Positions 1 through 7,634 of a stretch of DNA of 64,000 nucleotides are shown here, in pieces. Positions within the stretch are counted from its first letter, which is position 1. Every line of letters starts with the position of its first letter. The position numbers and the translations under genes are program-made. The notes under the pieces are model-generated. The model made no database searches and had not been told where the DNA came from. It saw only the letters and a list, made by a program, of their open reading frames with translations. Source of the stretch: Acidobacteriaceae bacterium (lineage in GTDB: Bacteria; Acidobacteriota; Terriglobia; Terriglobales; Acidobacteriaceae). The stretch lies in contig JAJPKO010000041.1 in assembly GCA_021323655.1 (NCBI GenBank), forward strand, positions 1 through 64,000, written 5' to 3'.

Positions 1-83
1 CAGGAAGACCGCATGCGCGGCGTCAGGGAATCCGGCTCGCGAATGCGATGCCCTCGCACAGTTCAGAGCCGTGCTGGAAATCG

Positions 84-482
84 CTACTTACACCACGGGC
101 TGTTAGGAGCCGGTTTCACCGGCGCAACCGTTGACGCTGGTTTCTCGCCGAGTTTCTTTCGTATGCGGTCATAGCTATCGACGACATTCGAGCGCGTTGC
201 GGCTGCCGCCGTTACACGCGCAAGCATCTCTTCCCCGCTTACGGGCGCACCGGGCATCACCCGATGTTCAATATCCCAAAGAGTCCAGCGCACATCGTCA
301 CGCTTCGTTGTCAGCATCTCCGATGCGCTGGCAACGATAGTCTCGACAACGTAGGAATCCACGGCCTGCATCACGATCTGGCGCTGCTCGTCTTCCAGTC
401 CGTGCATTTGTAGCTCCAGCTCGACGGCGGCTCGGCGTTGCTGCGGAGTCTCAAATTCCGGCACTATTTGCTGATGTTCCAT
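84..482 (-). CDS. Hypothetical protein, 132 aa, in trb cluster
   Basis: I do not recognise this protein. It is soluble, acidic to neutral and probably largely helical, with no signal peptide or membrane segment, and its C-terminal 20 residues are rich in proline and lysine. It starts 81 bases downstream of trbL on the same strand, so it is probably the next gene of the transfer operon. An AAGG sequence directly precedes the ATG. In IncP plasmids the position after trbL is held by trbM, but I see no similarity that would justify that name. Confidence 0.6.
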   Translation of the reverse strand: MEHQQIVPEFETPQQRRAAVELELQMHGLEDEQRQIVMQAVDSYVVETIVASASEMLTTKRDDVRWTLWDIEHRVMPGAPVSGEEMLARVTAAAATRSNVVDSYDRIRKKLGEKPASTVAPVKPAPNSPWCK

Positions 483-562
483 CCTTACCTGCTCTCTGCG
501 GGTAATGCTTCTTTGCTCTCCACCCGCGACCTATACCTACCGCATCTATCCGGCTACCTAGC

Positions 563-2422
563 CTATTCACCGTGATCCATTTTTGGTGTTGTTCCGCCGA
601 CGTGACCGCCACTGTTCGGCAATTTGTTGAGTGCTCGCTCACCTTCGTTCACTATTGTTTTGAGCGTATTGATGACACCACTTGCGCTGCTCCTGCCTGT
701 CGGCGCCCGAGGGGTTGAACCTTCTCCATTTCCGCCTGACGATGAACTTATTTCAGTGCCCTTCGCAGGATTCGTAGAAGTTTCTGTAGAGAGAGCCTGC
801 GGATTCATCGGCGCAGGTTCTTTCGCTTCGTTTTCCGCACCTGCGTCTCTGGCAGCTTCGGATACCGTCGATACATTTTGATTCGCGCTGGTTTCCGAAG
901 AAGCGGCCAACTCACCTTCTGTCTGTGCGGCCTTCGACTCTTGCGCTGTCACTTCAACTCCGCTTGAGGAGCCGATGAGGCTTGGATCGCCGGTCTCTAC
1001 ACCTCTGCCCCTAGCTGCATCGTTTACATCCGATACAGAAGATGGAGGAGGCGGCGTCCTGTCACTCCAACCACCCGCCGATCCACTTCCTCCGCCTGGA
1101 GCGTCAGGCGTTCCGCCAGATGGTGGTGGAGGCGTGAAGCCGTCCATCGCAGAGATACCAGCAGCTCTGCCAACTCCAGATGCTCCGCTCATGCTTGCTG
1201 CATTTGACGCGCCAGCTACGGCCCCGCCTGCGCCACCCGTCATGGCAGCCATACCAAGCTGCACGCCCATCTCAGCGCCCTTCATGGCCGCGGCATGCGC
1301 TACTTCTGCAACTGCCCTTGATGATGACTGAGAAGAGCCAGACAGAAGTGATGCTGCTGCCAAGCCTGTACTTGCAACTGCGGCCCCGCTCGCAATCACA
1401 TCTCCTCCAGACATGGAGAGTCCGCCTTGCACGACATTGCTGGCAAGCCGTGGAATCATCCAGCACAACAAGCCGTAAATAGCGATGGAAGTAACAAGCG
1501 CTGCTTCCAACTCAATGCCGCTCCACTGGCCGCCGACTGTACCGCCATCCATGAGGTCAGGGATTGCGGAGATTTTCTGCGCCATCTGGTCCCATTGCGG
1601 GTAGAGATTGCTTCCCAAGCCAATCAGCAGCTCTAGGACCATGATTCTGATCCCGGCAGCCACAACCATGCCGAGGTACTTTTCCGTGTACGGCAAAGTC
1701 CAGCGCGAGCCACCAAAGCCGAGGAAAATATAGCCAGCGCCAACGGTTACATAAGCCTCAACCATCGACATTACAAAGTGCAGAGCGACTATCATGTACG
1801 CTCCCACCATCAGAACTGCGCCAGCAAAAAGAAATAAAGTTGTTCCAATCGAAGAAGGGCCAGAAATCAAAAGCGTAATTGGGTTTGTCACAGCACCCGT
1901 CTGAGATGCCGATGCTGCGGAATGCAGCATATGCCCGGCAAGCTGAATGCCCGCACCCATGATGCCCGATGCGCTCAAAGAACTTACTGATACGCCTCCC
2001 GCACTACCTCCAAGATTCACAAAAAAGTTAACAATGTCCGCGATCCAGTCGGAGCCATTCTGCAATAAGGTTGCATAGAACCCAATCGTCAGAATCTTGC
2101 GAATCAGCCCACCCATCCACGGATACAGCTCTTGGTGCTGAAGGACGAGGCTGATGCAGGTCCATGTGAAATCAATTCCTGCAAGTCCCCAGAACAAGGC
2201 TTGCGCTGGACCCTTCAATCCATTGATCCAGCTTTGCGTAGCGCTATAAAAAGTATTTGCAATGGTCGAAGGTCCAGCACTGCTAAACGCTCCGGGAGTT
2301 TCACCCCCGCTTGATGGAAGCGATGCCTGCGCGAAGATCGAGGCAGGGGATATTGCGGCGATCGTGAAGAGCATCACCACGAAAAGTAACGGCCAATGAT
2401 TCTTGAACCAAGCCTTCATCAT
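563..2422 (-). CDS. trbL: P-type conjugative transfer protein TrbL (VirB6-like)
   Basis: This is a polytopic inner-membrane channel component of the conjugative type IV secretion apparatus, the VirB6 equivalent. The 619-residue product starts with a hydrophobic signal-like segment (about residues 10-32). Five or more membrane segments follow between roughly 70 and 330, including a long hydrophobic stretch near residues 195-240 that ends in a glycine-rich turn. From about residue 340 onward the protein is low-complexity (Ala, Ser, Gly, Pro, Thr), as is usual for the cytoplasmic or periplasmic tail of TrbL. The start has a GGGAG ribosome site seven or eight bases upstream, and a second ATG follows immediately. 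It is preceded by the trbK-like and trbJ genes in the IncP order J-K-L with gaps under 20 bases, so the three are one operon. Confidence 0.85.
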   Translation of the reverse strand: MMKAWFKNHWPLLFVVMLFTIAAISPASIFAQASLPSSGGETPGAFSSAGPSTIANTFYSATQSWINGLKGPAQALFWGLAGIDFTWTCISLVLQHQELYPWMGGLIRKILTIGFYATLLQNGSDWIADIVNFFVNLGGSAGGVSVSSLSASGIMGAGIQLAGHMLHSAASASQTGAVTNPITLLISGPSSIGTTLFLFAGAVLMVGAYMIVALHFVMSMVEAYVTVGAGYIFLGFGGSRWTLPYTEKYLGMVVAAGIRIMVLELLIGLGSNLYPQWDQMAQKISAIPDLMDGGTVGGQWSGIELEAALVTSIAIYGLLCWMIPRLASNVVQGGLSMSGGDVIASGAAVASTGLAAASLLSGSSQSSSRAVAEVAHAAAMKGAEMGVQLGMAAMTGGAGGAVAGASNAASMSGASGVGRAAGISAMDGFTPPPPSGGTPDAPGGGSGSAGGWSDRTPPPPSSVSDVNDAARGRGVETGDPSLIGSSSGVEVTAQESKAAQTEGELAASSETSANQNVSTVSEAARDAGAENEAKEPAPMNPQALSTETSTNPAKGTEISSSSGGNGEGSTPRAPTGRSSASGVINTLKTIVNEGERALNKLPNSGGHVGGTTPKMDHGE

Positions 2423-2436
2423 CGCTCTCCCTCAGG

Positions 2437-2790
2437 TCACTTGGCCGGTTGCGATTTTGGTTGCGGCTGAGCGTACTGCCCGTTGAACAAATCCTTCTGC
2501 TTATAAAAAAGAACTCGTGCCGCAGCCGTACACACTGCGCCTTCTGTTGTCCTGGCCCAATCCGCAGTGGCAGTCTTCATCACGACGGAGCACTCGGGGC
2601 CAATCTTAGCTGCCACGTCATCGTGCTTCGCAAGCCAGTTTTGAATTGCGGCTTCATCAAGCCCCTCCAGCCTTCCCGAACCAGCCGCTTCCACTTCTGC
2701 AACGATCTTCGAGTTTGGCGAGCTTGCAGATTTGCATCCGACTGCAACCAGCAGAGAGGCTGCCATAACTGCGATAAATACACTCTTCAT
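2437..2790 (-). CDS. TrbK-like lipoprotein (possible entry exclusion)
   Basis: This small lipoprotein has 117 residues from the ATG at 2790. That start has GGAG six bases upstream, whereas a GTG at 2802 would add four residues and lacks a site. The N terminus is a short hydrophobic signal ending in the lipobox LLVAVGC, so it should be lipid-anchored. Its place between trbJ and trbL matches trbK of IncP plasmids, the entry-exclusion lipoprotein, but the sequence itself shows no recognisable TrbK motif, so the name is positional. The C-terminal region carries FYKQKDLFNGQYA, closely matching the C terminus of the neighbouring TrbJ. Three further cysteines in the mature part could form a disulphide. 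Confidence 0.65.
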   Translation of the reverse strand: MKSVFIAVMAASLLVAVGCKSASSPNSKIVAEVEAAGSGRLEGLDEAAIQNWLAKHDDVAAKIGPECSVVMKTATADWARTTEGAVCTAAARVLFYKQKDLFNGQYAQPQPKSQPAK

Positions 2791-2809
2791 TTCTTTCTCC
2801 ACTCAATGC

Positions 2810-3553
2810 CTATGGATGACGCGCATATTGCCCATCAAACAAATCAACGGAGTTGTAAAAACCAGCCGAGCGCTTTTGCTCGTCTTCCTCTGCAATCTGC
2901 TTGGCCTGAAATGCGGCCTTGCTCTGGATGTCGGCCATCATCAGCTCGCGGAGCTGGAGAAGCTGATTGGCTTCCTCCGCCGCGATCTCGTTGCCGGTCT
3001 GGATCGCCTTCTCCTGCCCGTCCGCCGATTTCGCGTCCTGCTGAAGCTGCTGTAGAAGCGCCGCCTGCGTTGCTACTTGCTGGTTTTGATAGTGAGCAGC
3101 GTCAAGCGTTTTCTGTGTTGTATCCATCGCGGTCTTCGACCACGTTGCGTAGCGTTGTGCATACGACGTGCCCGGCCGATAGCCCAACGATGCGAACCGG
3201 GACGTAAATTGCGAGTCCATGTTCGCCATTGCATACGAGAGCGCGTTTCCGCCCTGTACGACTGACTGCAAACCTACGAGCTGTGCTTCGACCTGGCTAA
3301 AGGTCTGCTGCGGCAGCATCGCGGCCTGCTTGATTTCGTTTTGCCATTGTTGGAGCTGTGTTTCGTATTGCTGCACTTGCTGGATGTACTGCGAGACAAG
3401 TTCAGCATGGTTCAACAACTGCGTAATCTCCGTCGCACCGAGAAAGACCCCGCCAGCTCTCGCAGGCCGAGGTTCCAACAACGCGACAAGGCTTATGGCC
3501 AAAAGCGATGCAACGCACTTCTTGCCAGGCAATGTATATCGGTTTGCTTCCAC
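2810..3553 (-). CDS. trbJ: P-type conjugative transfer protein TrbJ
   Basis: This is a periplasmic component of the conjugative pilus/mating-pair apparatus (TrbJ/VirB5 type). The start chosen is a GTG at 3553, preceded by AAAGGAG with seven bases of spacing. The open frame extends upstream to 3697, but that region lacks a ribosome site and would put the signal peptide in mid-protein. From this start the 247-residue protein has a signal peptide ending near ARAGG, the motif GATEITQLLNHAELVSQYIQ, and then long glutamine-rich helical segments with coiled-coil character, as in TrbJ. The last residues, FYNSVDLFDGQYARHP, recur in the next gene's product. It is the first gene of the trbJ-trbK-trbL run visible here. 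Confidence 0.82.
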   Translation of the reverse strand: MEANRYTLPGKKCVASLLAISLVALLEPRPARAGGVFLGATEITQLLNHAELVSQYIQQVQQYETQLQQWQNEIKQAAMLPQQTFSQVEAQLVGLQSVVQGGNALSYAMANMDSQFTSRFASLGYRPGTSYAQRYATWSKTAMDTTQKTLDAAHYQNQQVATQAALLQQLQQDAKSADGQEKAIQTGNEIAAEEANQLLQLRELMMADIQSKAAFQAKQIAEEDEQKRSAGFYNSVDLFDGQYARHP

Positions 3554-3699
3554 GGCTATTCTCCTTTCATGCTCATGGGCGTGCATAGGGCACACCACTG
3601 TACGCAAGCCTTCACAGCGAGATGCTTCGTGGAGAATTTGCTTTTGCATCATTCGACACCAATACTCCGCGTTGCTCGAACAGATGCACATCCACACTG

Positions 3700-3955
3700 T
3701 TCAAAGCTGTAAAGACGACTATGGGATTTGCGAGTATATGGCTCGATCCGGCGTAGAAACCGGATTCAATGAGTTATTGGTCGGTGGGTAATCCACGATT
3801 AAGAATCACGGAACCCTATGCAGAATCTTTTACCACTCCTTGCACGGAAAGAGAAGTGTTTTCTGCCGGTTCCATAAAGCGGTCAACATCTATAAAAACA
3901 AAATAGCTCGACTCACCACAGAGAGCATTTTTTGCCGGATGCAGTGCCGGTACTT
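3700..3955. other. Intergenic stretch upstream of trbJ
   Basis: About 250 bases separate the trbJ start from the end of the 146-residue gene. I looked for an IncP-type nic site and for a long inverted repeat and found neither convincingly. Only short stems (for example GTGG/CCAC near 3786-3798) are visible. The sequence is AT-richer than its surroundings and presumably contains the trbJ promoter, which I cannot place. Confidence 0.4.
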
Positions 3956-4396
3956 TTATTCCTCCTCCTCATCAGCATCTTCATCCTCCCCGTAGGACAA
4001 CTCCTGTGCCGCCTGCTCAAGCAAACGCTGATAACGCGCCTTTGCTATGCTCTGTGCGAGCCGCTTAGTGTCTGGATCGGCTTCGGGATGATTGACCAGG
4101 TACATCTTCACAAAGGCATGAGTAAAGGCGTTCAACGTGGCAACATTGATGCGAATATTCCGAATCTCTTTTTCGAGAGTATTGATGGTCTTGACGAGGG
4201 TTTCTTCCAATCCGCGCAAGCCCTCATCCCGGCCCGCTCGATCCTGGGCAATGAGCCAGTTCAGATAATTCGTCTTGTTGCCAAAGTGAGGGTTCTTGGA
4301 CTGAACCTCGATGTGTTCTGCATTGGGTTCGTCCACACGCAATGAGAAGCGGCCCGTTCGACCTTTTCTCGGCTTTTTACCCCATTTCTTACTCAT
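3956..4396 (-). CDS. Possible ribbon-helix-helix DNA-binding protein, 146 aa
   Basis: The N terminus is very basic (about eight Lys/Arg in the first 16 residues). It is followed by a short predicted strand RFSLRV and two helices (about residues 24-52), a layout that fits a ribbon-helix-helix fold like that of plasmid relaxosome or partition proteins. Residues 58-90 look like a coiled coil, and the tail is a run of Glu/Asp. The start ATG has AGGAGCT five bases upstream. The gene faces a 310-base divergent region holding two inverted repeats and an array of 11-bp direct repeats, which would be natural binding sites. I cannot tell partition (ParR-like), relaxosome (MobC/TraJ-like) and plain repressor roles apart, and the fold is inferred by eye. 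Confidence 0.5.
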   Translation of the reverse strand: MSKKWGKKPRKGRTGRFSLRVDEPNAEHIEVQSKNPHFGNKTNYLNWLIAQDRAGRDEGLRGLEETLVKTINTLEKEIRNIRINVATLNAFTHAFVKMYLVNHPEADPDTKRLAQSIAKARYQRLLEQAAQELSYGEDEDADEEEE

Positions 4397-4444
4397 AGAG
4401 AGCTCCTATATCGTGTGCGTCAAATGTCATACAAGTTCAAAACA

Positions 4445-4457
4445 TTTGTCCGACAAA
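4445..4457. promoter_or_regulatory. 13-bp palindrome TTTGTC-C-GACAAA
   Basis: A perfect 6+1+6 inverted repeat lies about 50 bases upstream of the RHH-like gene start and 8 bases from a second, longer inverted repeat. Size and place suit a repressor operator. No binding protein can be assigned from sequence alone. Confidence 0.45.
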
Positions 4458-4464
4458 CTTGCGC

Positions 4465-4488
4465 TGTATCTAAAAGTGGTTAGATACA
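4465..4488. promoter_or_regulatory. Inverted repeat TGTATCTAA / TTAGATACA
   Basis: Perfect 9-base arms (4465-4473 and 4480-4488) flank a 6-base spacer in the divergent region between the RHH-like gene and the metallophosphoesterase. It could be an operator, or the hairpin of an origin of transfer. No IncP nic consensus follows it, so the oriT reading is weak. Confidence 0.5.
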
Positions 4489-4570
4489 ACAATGCGGCGA
4501 ATGGTGTCATTTACTTTATGTTCCTCTAAGGCACATTTTGATGCACTCTCGACGCGGTTTTATCGCTTTA

Positions 4571-4664
4571 GCTTACGTCGAACTTACAGTGAGCTTATGT
4601 TTGGCTTATCCGAGATGAATGCTTACGTCGGGCTTATGCTGAGCTTACGTTGGACTTACATCGT
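4571..4664. repeat. Eight 11-bp direct repeats (iteron/centromere-like array)
   Basis: Eight units of consensus RCTTAYRTYGR begin at 4571, 4582, 4593, 4604, 4621, 4632, 4643 and 4654. They form two clusters of four with exact 11-base periodicity, separated by six bases. The first unit of each cluster is GCTTACGTCG. An 11-base period keeps all units on nearly one face of the helix. The array lies between a possible RHH protein gene and the metallophosphoesterase gene, 41 bases upstream of the latter's start. Plasmid R1 parC, bound by the RHH protein ParR, is built from clustered 11-bp direct repeats, which is the closest known layout I can name. No ParM-like ATPase gene is visible here. Confidence 0.75.
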
Positions 4665-4705
4665 AGTTTTAGAGTAAGAAGCTGAAAGGAGAAGAGCTTT
4701 CGGGA

Positions 4706-5392
4706 ATGGCGCGGGGCATAGGGAAAACAAAACCGAAGACGCTTCGCATCATCTGCCTGAGTGACACGCACGGTCTGCACCGTGAGGTGCAAGTCCCAGA
4801 TGGAGATGTACTCATCCATGCGGGAGACGTGACGAACTTCTTTCAGCCGTTAGAGAAATCAATGGAGATGCTGAAGGGCTTCAACGACTGGCTGGGTGAG
4901 CTGCCCCATCGCCACAAAATTGTCATTGCTGGAAACCACGATCTGGTCTTTCAGGAAGAGCCGAAGAAAGCCAGAACGCTCCTGACCAACGCGCACTATC
5001 TGGAAAATTCTGGGATCGAGTTGGAGAGTATTCGTTTTTGGGGCTCTCCGATTACGCCAGTCATGGAAACGATGGCTTTTGCCACCACGAACAGTGCAAA
5101 AACCCGCGCGGTGTGGGATAAGGTTCCGGGCAACACTGACGTGCTTATCACCCACGGACCACCTTATGGAACTCTGGACAAGAATGACATTCTTGGTAGG
5201 CATCATGGCTGCCAGCACCTGATCAGCGCGTTGCTACGCATCAAACCCAAGCTCCATGTCTTCGGGCACATTCACGGCGGACACGGTCACGAGCTTGCAT
5301 GGGGAAGCACGCTCCTGGTCAACTGCGCTGTCGTCAACACCGACCGCCACCTCGCCAACCCTCCCACCGTCGTCGAATTAACCATCGGATAG
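4706..5392 (+). CDS. Metallophosphoesterase (calcineurin-like)
   Basis: A 228-residue protein with the full set of calcineurin-like metal-binding motifs: SDTH (Asp20, His22), GDVTN (Asp41), GNHD (Asn77, His78), ITHGPP (about 150) and GHIHGGHG near 205. It is cytoplasmic with no signal peptide, and it resembles the compact family of metallophosphoesterase-domain proteins often seen on plasmids and islands. The substrate cannot be told from sequence and could be a phosphodiester, a nucleotide or nucleic acid. The ATG has AAGGAG 14 bases upstream, and the frame immediately upstream is the 11-bp repeat array. It is the only recognisable enzyme gene in this element apart from the integrase, so it may be cargo or an accessory to transfer. 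Confidence 0.88.
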   Translation: MARGIGKTKPKTLRIICLSDTHGLHREVQVPDGDVLIHAGDVTNFFQPLEKSMEMLKGFNDWLGELPHRHKIVIAGNHDLVFQEEPKKARTLLTNAHYLENSGIELESIRFWGSPITPVMETMAFATTNSAKTRAVWDKVPGNTDVLITHGPPYGTLDKNDILGRHHGCQHLISALLRIKPKLHVFGHIHGGHGHELAWGSTLLVNCAVVNTDRHLANPPTVVELTIG

Positions 5393-5674
5393 GTAGTATT
5401 GATTCCCCTTTATCGTATTTGGTTCGGTAGGTATAGGTGGCGGGTGAAGCAGGTTCTCGGTAGGTAGGTGACAGGTCCTGCTGAAAGCGGAGACTCCCGC
5501 TTGGCAAGCTGGCTTATACTGAGAGCGATGAAGCCAGGCCCGGAACGGGTTGCGGCCTGTCCGGGGTTGCGCCTGCTTCATCAGCAGAACGATCAACAAC
5601 AGAACAACTGACAGGACCAGACGCCAATTATGGACGACTGAAAACTGCCAGCCGGAACCAAGATGCTTGAGCAT
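5378..5674 (-). CDS. Doubtful small membrane protein, 98 aa
   Basis: This open frame contains one clear hydrophobic stretch (residues 19-32, LVLSVVLLLIVLLM) followed by a basic, proline-rich tail. Its last 15 bases overlap the end of the metallophosphoesterase gene on the opposite strand, and its start lies in a palindrome (5660-5677, AAGATGC/GCATCTT) with only a weak GGAAAAG upstream. I recognise no family. It could be a transfer- or exclusion-related membrane peptide, or chance. Confidence 0.25.
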   Translation of the reverse strand: MLKHLGSGWQFSVVHNWRLVLSVVLLLIVLLMKQAQPRTGRNPFRAWLHRSQYKPACQAGVSAFSRTCHLPTENLLHPPPIPTEPNTIKGNQYYLSDG

Positions 5675-6050
5675 CTTTTCCAGCTCTGTCGCCCATCACC
5701 TTCTTACCTCAATCAACGGCCTCTCCGGGTTTTAGGGCAATCCAGGAGGCCGTTCCAGAATGGTTCTGGAGCTTCAGCAACTTCTCCAGCCCTCACCGTG
5801 GCAATCTGATGTTCTCTCGGCACTCTCGCCATTTAGAAATCACAACACTAATTCCTTTGACTTTCATTCGACTTCTCCGCTCATCTTGCAAGCTGTTTTT
5901 GTCAGAACAGGGGACTTGGTTTACTTAAGTACCTCAAAAGAGGTGTAGGCTCATTGGGATTAATACAGATTAAATAGGGATTAGAAGGGATTAGGGCTCG
6001 AAAATACCCGTGTAAATTATTGATAATAAGATGGATGCGGTAGTGATCGT
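5675..6050. other. Gene-free stretch left of the replication origin
   Basis: I see no convincing gene here. It holds a palindrome TCCAGAA-TGG-TTCTGGA at 5754-5770. Its right part is increasingly AT-rich and carries phased GATTA repeats at 5956-5993, next to the iterons. It probably belongs to the origin region of the TrfA replicon. Confidence 0.5.
5956..5993. repeat. Phased GGGATTA repeats (possible DNA-unwinding element)
   Basis: Copies of GATTA begin at about 5958, 5969, 5979 and 5989, three of them as GGGATTA, at 10-11 base spacing. They sit in an AT-rich stretch 60-100 bases left of the first iteron. Short AT-rich tandem repeats beside iterons are typical of the melting region of iteron plasmids such as RK2. 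The function here is inferred from position. Confidence 0.5.
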
Positions 6051-6221
6051 GCGAATGAAACCCGAATTTCCGCGAGTAAAACCCGAGCGGCGCGCGAATG
6101 AAACTCGAATCTGGCGCGAGTGAAACCCGAACCATCCACAGTCTGCGGAAAACTTCTTAAGCGCGATACGCCTGTAAAAACAGAGAGCGCAAGCGCTGTA
6201 AGGAGCGAATGAAACCCGATC
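6051..6221. repeat. oriV-like iterons (five copies of GCGARTGAAACCCGAA)
   Basis: Direct repeats of consensus GCGARTGAAACCCGAA start at 6051, 6072, 6094, 6116 and 6205. The first four are spaced 21-22 bases, about two helical turns. The fifth is 89 bases on, close to four periods, and ends 8 bases from the trfA stop. Unit 2 has one change and unit 3 one change in the core. The stretch between units 4 and 5 contains AGCGCAAGCGCT (6186-6197) and a poor DnaA-box-like CCATCCACA at 6131-6139. Iterons next to a TrfA gene are the expected origin for this family. Confidence 0.85.
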
Positions 6222-6229
6222 CTCTATAT

Positions 6230-7231
6230 TCAACGGAAGTGCGCTGAAAGAATTTCTCGGACGGAAACCAGGCCTTCCTCGCCCGCTTGATCTCTGTGAG
6301 CAGGAGAGTCCGATAAATGAGTCAACCATGTGCCTGCCATTGGCGATGATCTCAGAACTGGCGGTGCAGATCGCGGCCTATTAGCAATTTCGAGCGACTG
6401 TTTACGAGCAGCTTTACGGCCGAGATGCCGAATCTGAGTATTTGAAGGAGAGCGCGTGATCTTCACTAGATTGCCCTCCAGCCACTCCACGGACCATCCA
6501 AGCTCCGTTTGCAGTATGTTGAGTGCGCGACGCAGGGATTGAGCAAAATCACGCGGACGAGCAGATTCCTGCCCGGAGGTTTGTTGGAGAAACGCAATAC
6601 TCACGCTGAAAGGCTTTGCGTGCGTGGAGTAGTAGCTATGGAGCCATTGGGCCAAGGGATTTCTCAAAAGTCGTTGACGTTCATCCCACTCAATATGGGT
6701 AAAGCTTGATGACTCAAAGAGTGTTTTGATTTTAGGAGACAGAGAGACGCAATACTCCTTAGTGTTAAGGTCGCGCTCGAAGTCATCCAGCAGGCTCCCT
6801 GTATAGGCGAGTCGTTTGCTTCGAGTCGTCCATTTCACATCAACCAGGCCTCTCTTCAACCGGCGCAATGCAGTATCGAGGTCCTGATATTCGCTCTCGG
6901 AAGTCCCGCGTCCGATGGATCGAAGAAAATTACAACCACTGAAACGCGCCACTTCTCCCAGAGGGGAGCGGCGAGCACGGTGGAGCACTTCAAAGAATAC
7001 GTCGGCGTCGTACTGATTGAGTTGAGTCCCCGTGTACCGGATGGATATTCCCTGCTGAGCTGCGACCATGACTCCTTCGGGTTCATCCGCCGCTGATTTT
7101 CGAGTTTCAAGAATCTTTCGGAACCGCGATGGAACGCCTGCGAAGAGTGCGCTTCGGAGGAATGGGTTGGGACCACCGCGGACCTTCTCCGGCCAAATTG
7201 GAAGCTGCACAGGGAGCTGTCGATTGTGCAT
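6230..7231 (-). CDS. trfA: Plasmid replication initiator, TrfA family
   Basis: A 333-residue protein recognised by the TrfA core: IEWDERQRLLRNPLAQWL followed by HSYYSTHAKPFSV (about residues 185-220), then the ARPRDFAQSLRRAL helix that in this family forms part of the winged-helix DNA-binding region. TrfA binds iterons as a monomer, opens the origin and recruits the host helicase. Five iterons lie immediately past its stop codon. The C-terminal 60 residues, rich in Pro, Ser and Arg, are less conserved. The ATG at 7231 has an AGGG motif about nine bases upstream. A 78-residue putative regulator is encoded 100 bases upstream on the same strand. Finding an intact iteron initiator in a tRNA-integrated element is unusual. 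Confidence 0.85.
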   Translation of the reverse strand: MHNRQLPVQLPIWPEKVRGGPNPFLRSALFAGVPSRFRKILETRKSAADEPEGVMVAAQQGISIRYTGTQLNQYDADVFFEVLHRARRSPLGEVARFSGCNFLRSIGRGTSESEYQDLDTALRRLKRGLVDVKWTTRSKRLAYTGSLLDDFERDLNTKEYCVSLSPKIKTLFESSSFTHIEWDERQRLLRNPLAQWLHSYYSTHAKPFSVSIAFLQQTSGQESARPRDFAQSLRRALNILQTELGWSVEWLEGNLVKITRSPSNTQIRHLGRKAARKQSLEIANRPRSAPPVLRSSPMAGTWLTHLSDSPAHRDQAGEEGLVSVREILSAHFR

Positions 7232-7333
7232 TACATCATCCCTTGGCCGGGACTATGCCCGCTACTGTTCCCAATATGCTGGTCATCCGCCTGGGCAGTC
7301 TCTCGTAAGAGCCTCGGAGAATATATTGGTTCT

Positions 7334-7570
7334 TCATCGCCGAGCGTCTTCGGCAATTCCTTGGACGAGTAACGCAGCAACATCCACAGTGAGGAAATAA
7401 ACACGGCGTCCATGCTGCTTACGAATGCCCCGCAGCTTCTGAGAAGCGACAGACCTGCCATGCAGTCTCACTCGAACTGCATTTGGACTTTTGCTCTTAA
7501 GCACCTCGGCCAGATCGCCAAAGGACATCGTTGCCCCATAGCGTTGAACGAGTATTTCTTCCGTAGTCAC
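7334..7570 (-). CDS. Small putative DNA-binding regulator, 78 aa
   Basis: The start is a GTG with GGAGG eight bases upstream, which supports it as a real gene. The sequence reads as a helix-turn-helix: residues 1-30 (MTTEEILVQRYG and SFGDLAEVLKSK) are followed by a basic segment (NAVRVRLHGRS) and then a strand-rich end (RRVYFLTVDVAALL). The layout resembles small excisionase- or KorA-size plasmid regulators, but I cannot match it to a family. It directly precedes trfA, so copy-number or replication control is a reasonable guess. Confidence 0.55.
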   Translation of the reverse strand: MTTEEILVQRYGATMSFGDLAEVLKSKSPNAVRVRLHGRSVASQKLRGIRKQHGRRVYFLTVDVAALLVQGIAEDARR

Positions 7571-7634
7571 GAGAATACCTCCGTACAGGAGTGATATTTA
7601 GCGAAGCAATGCTGTTGCACGCGTAAACATCTGC

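Noticed and set aside
3700..4700. An IncP-type oriT nic site
   Set aside because: I searched for the nic core and flanking inverted repeat in the spacers around the RHH-like gene and found only palindromes and 11-bp repeats, without a nic match.
6131..6139. A DnaA box (CCATCCACA) beside the iterons
   Set aside because: Two mismatches to the consensus in the least tolerant half; not called as a site.
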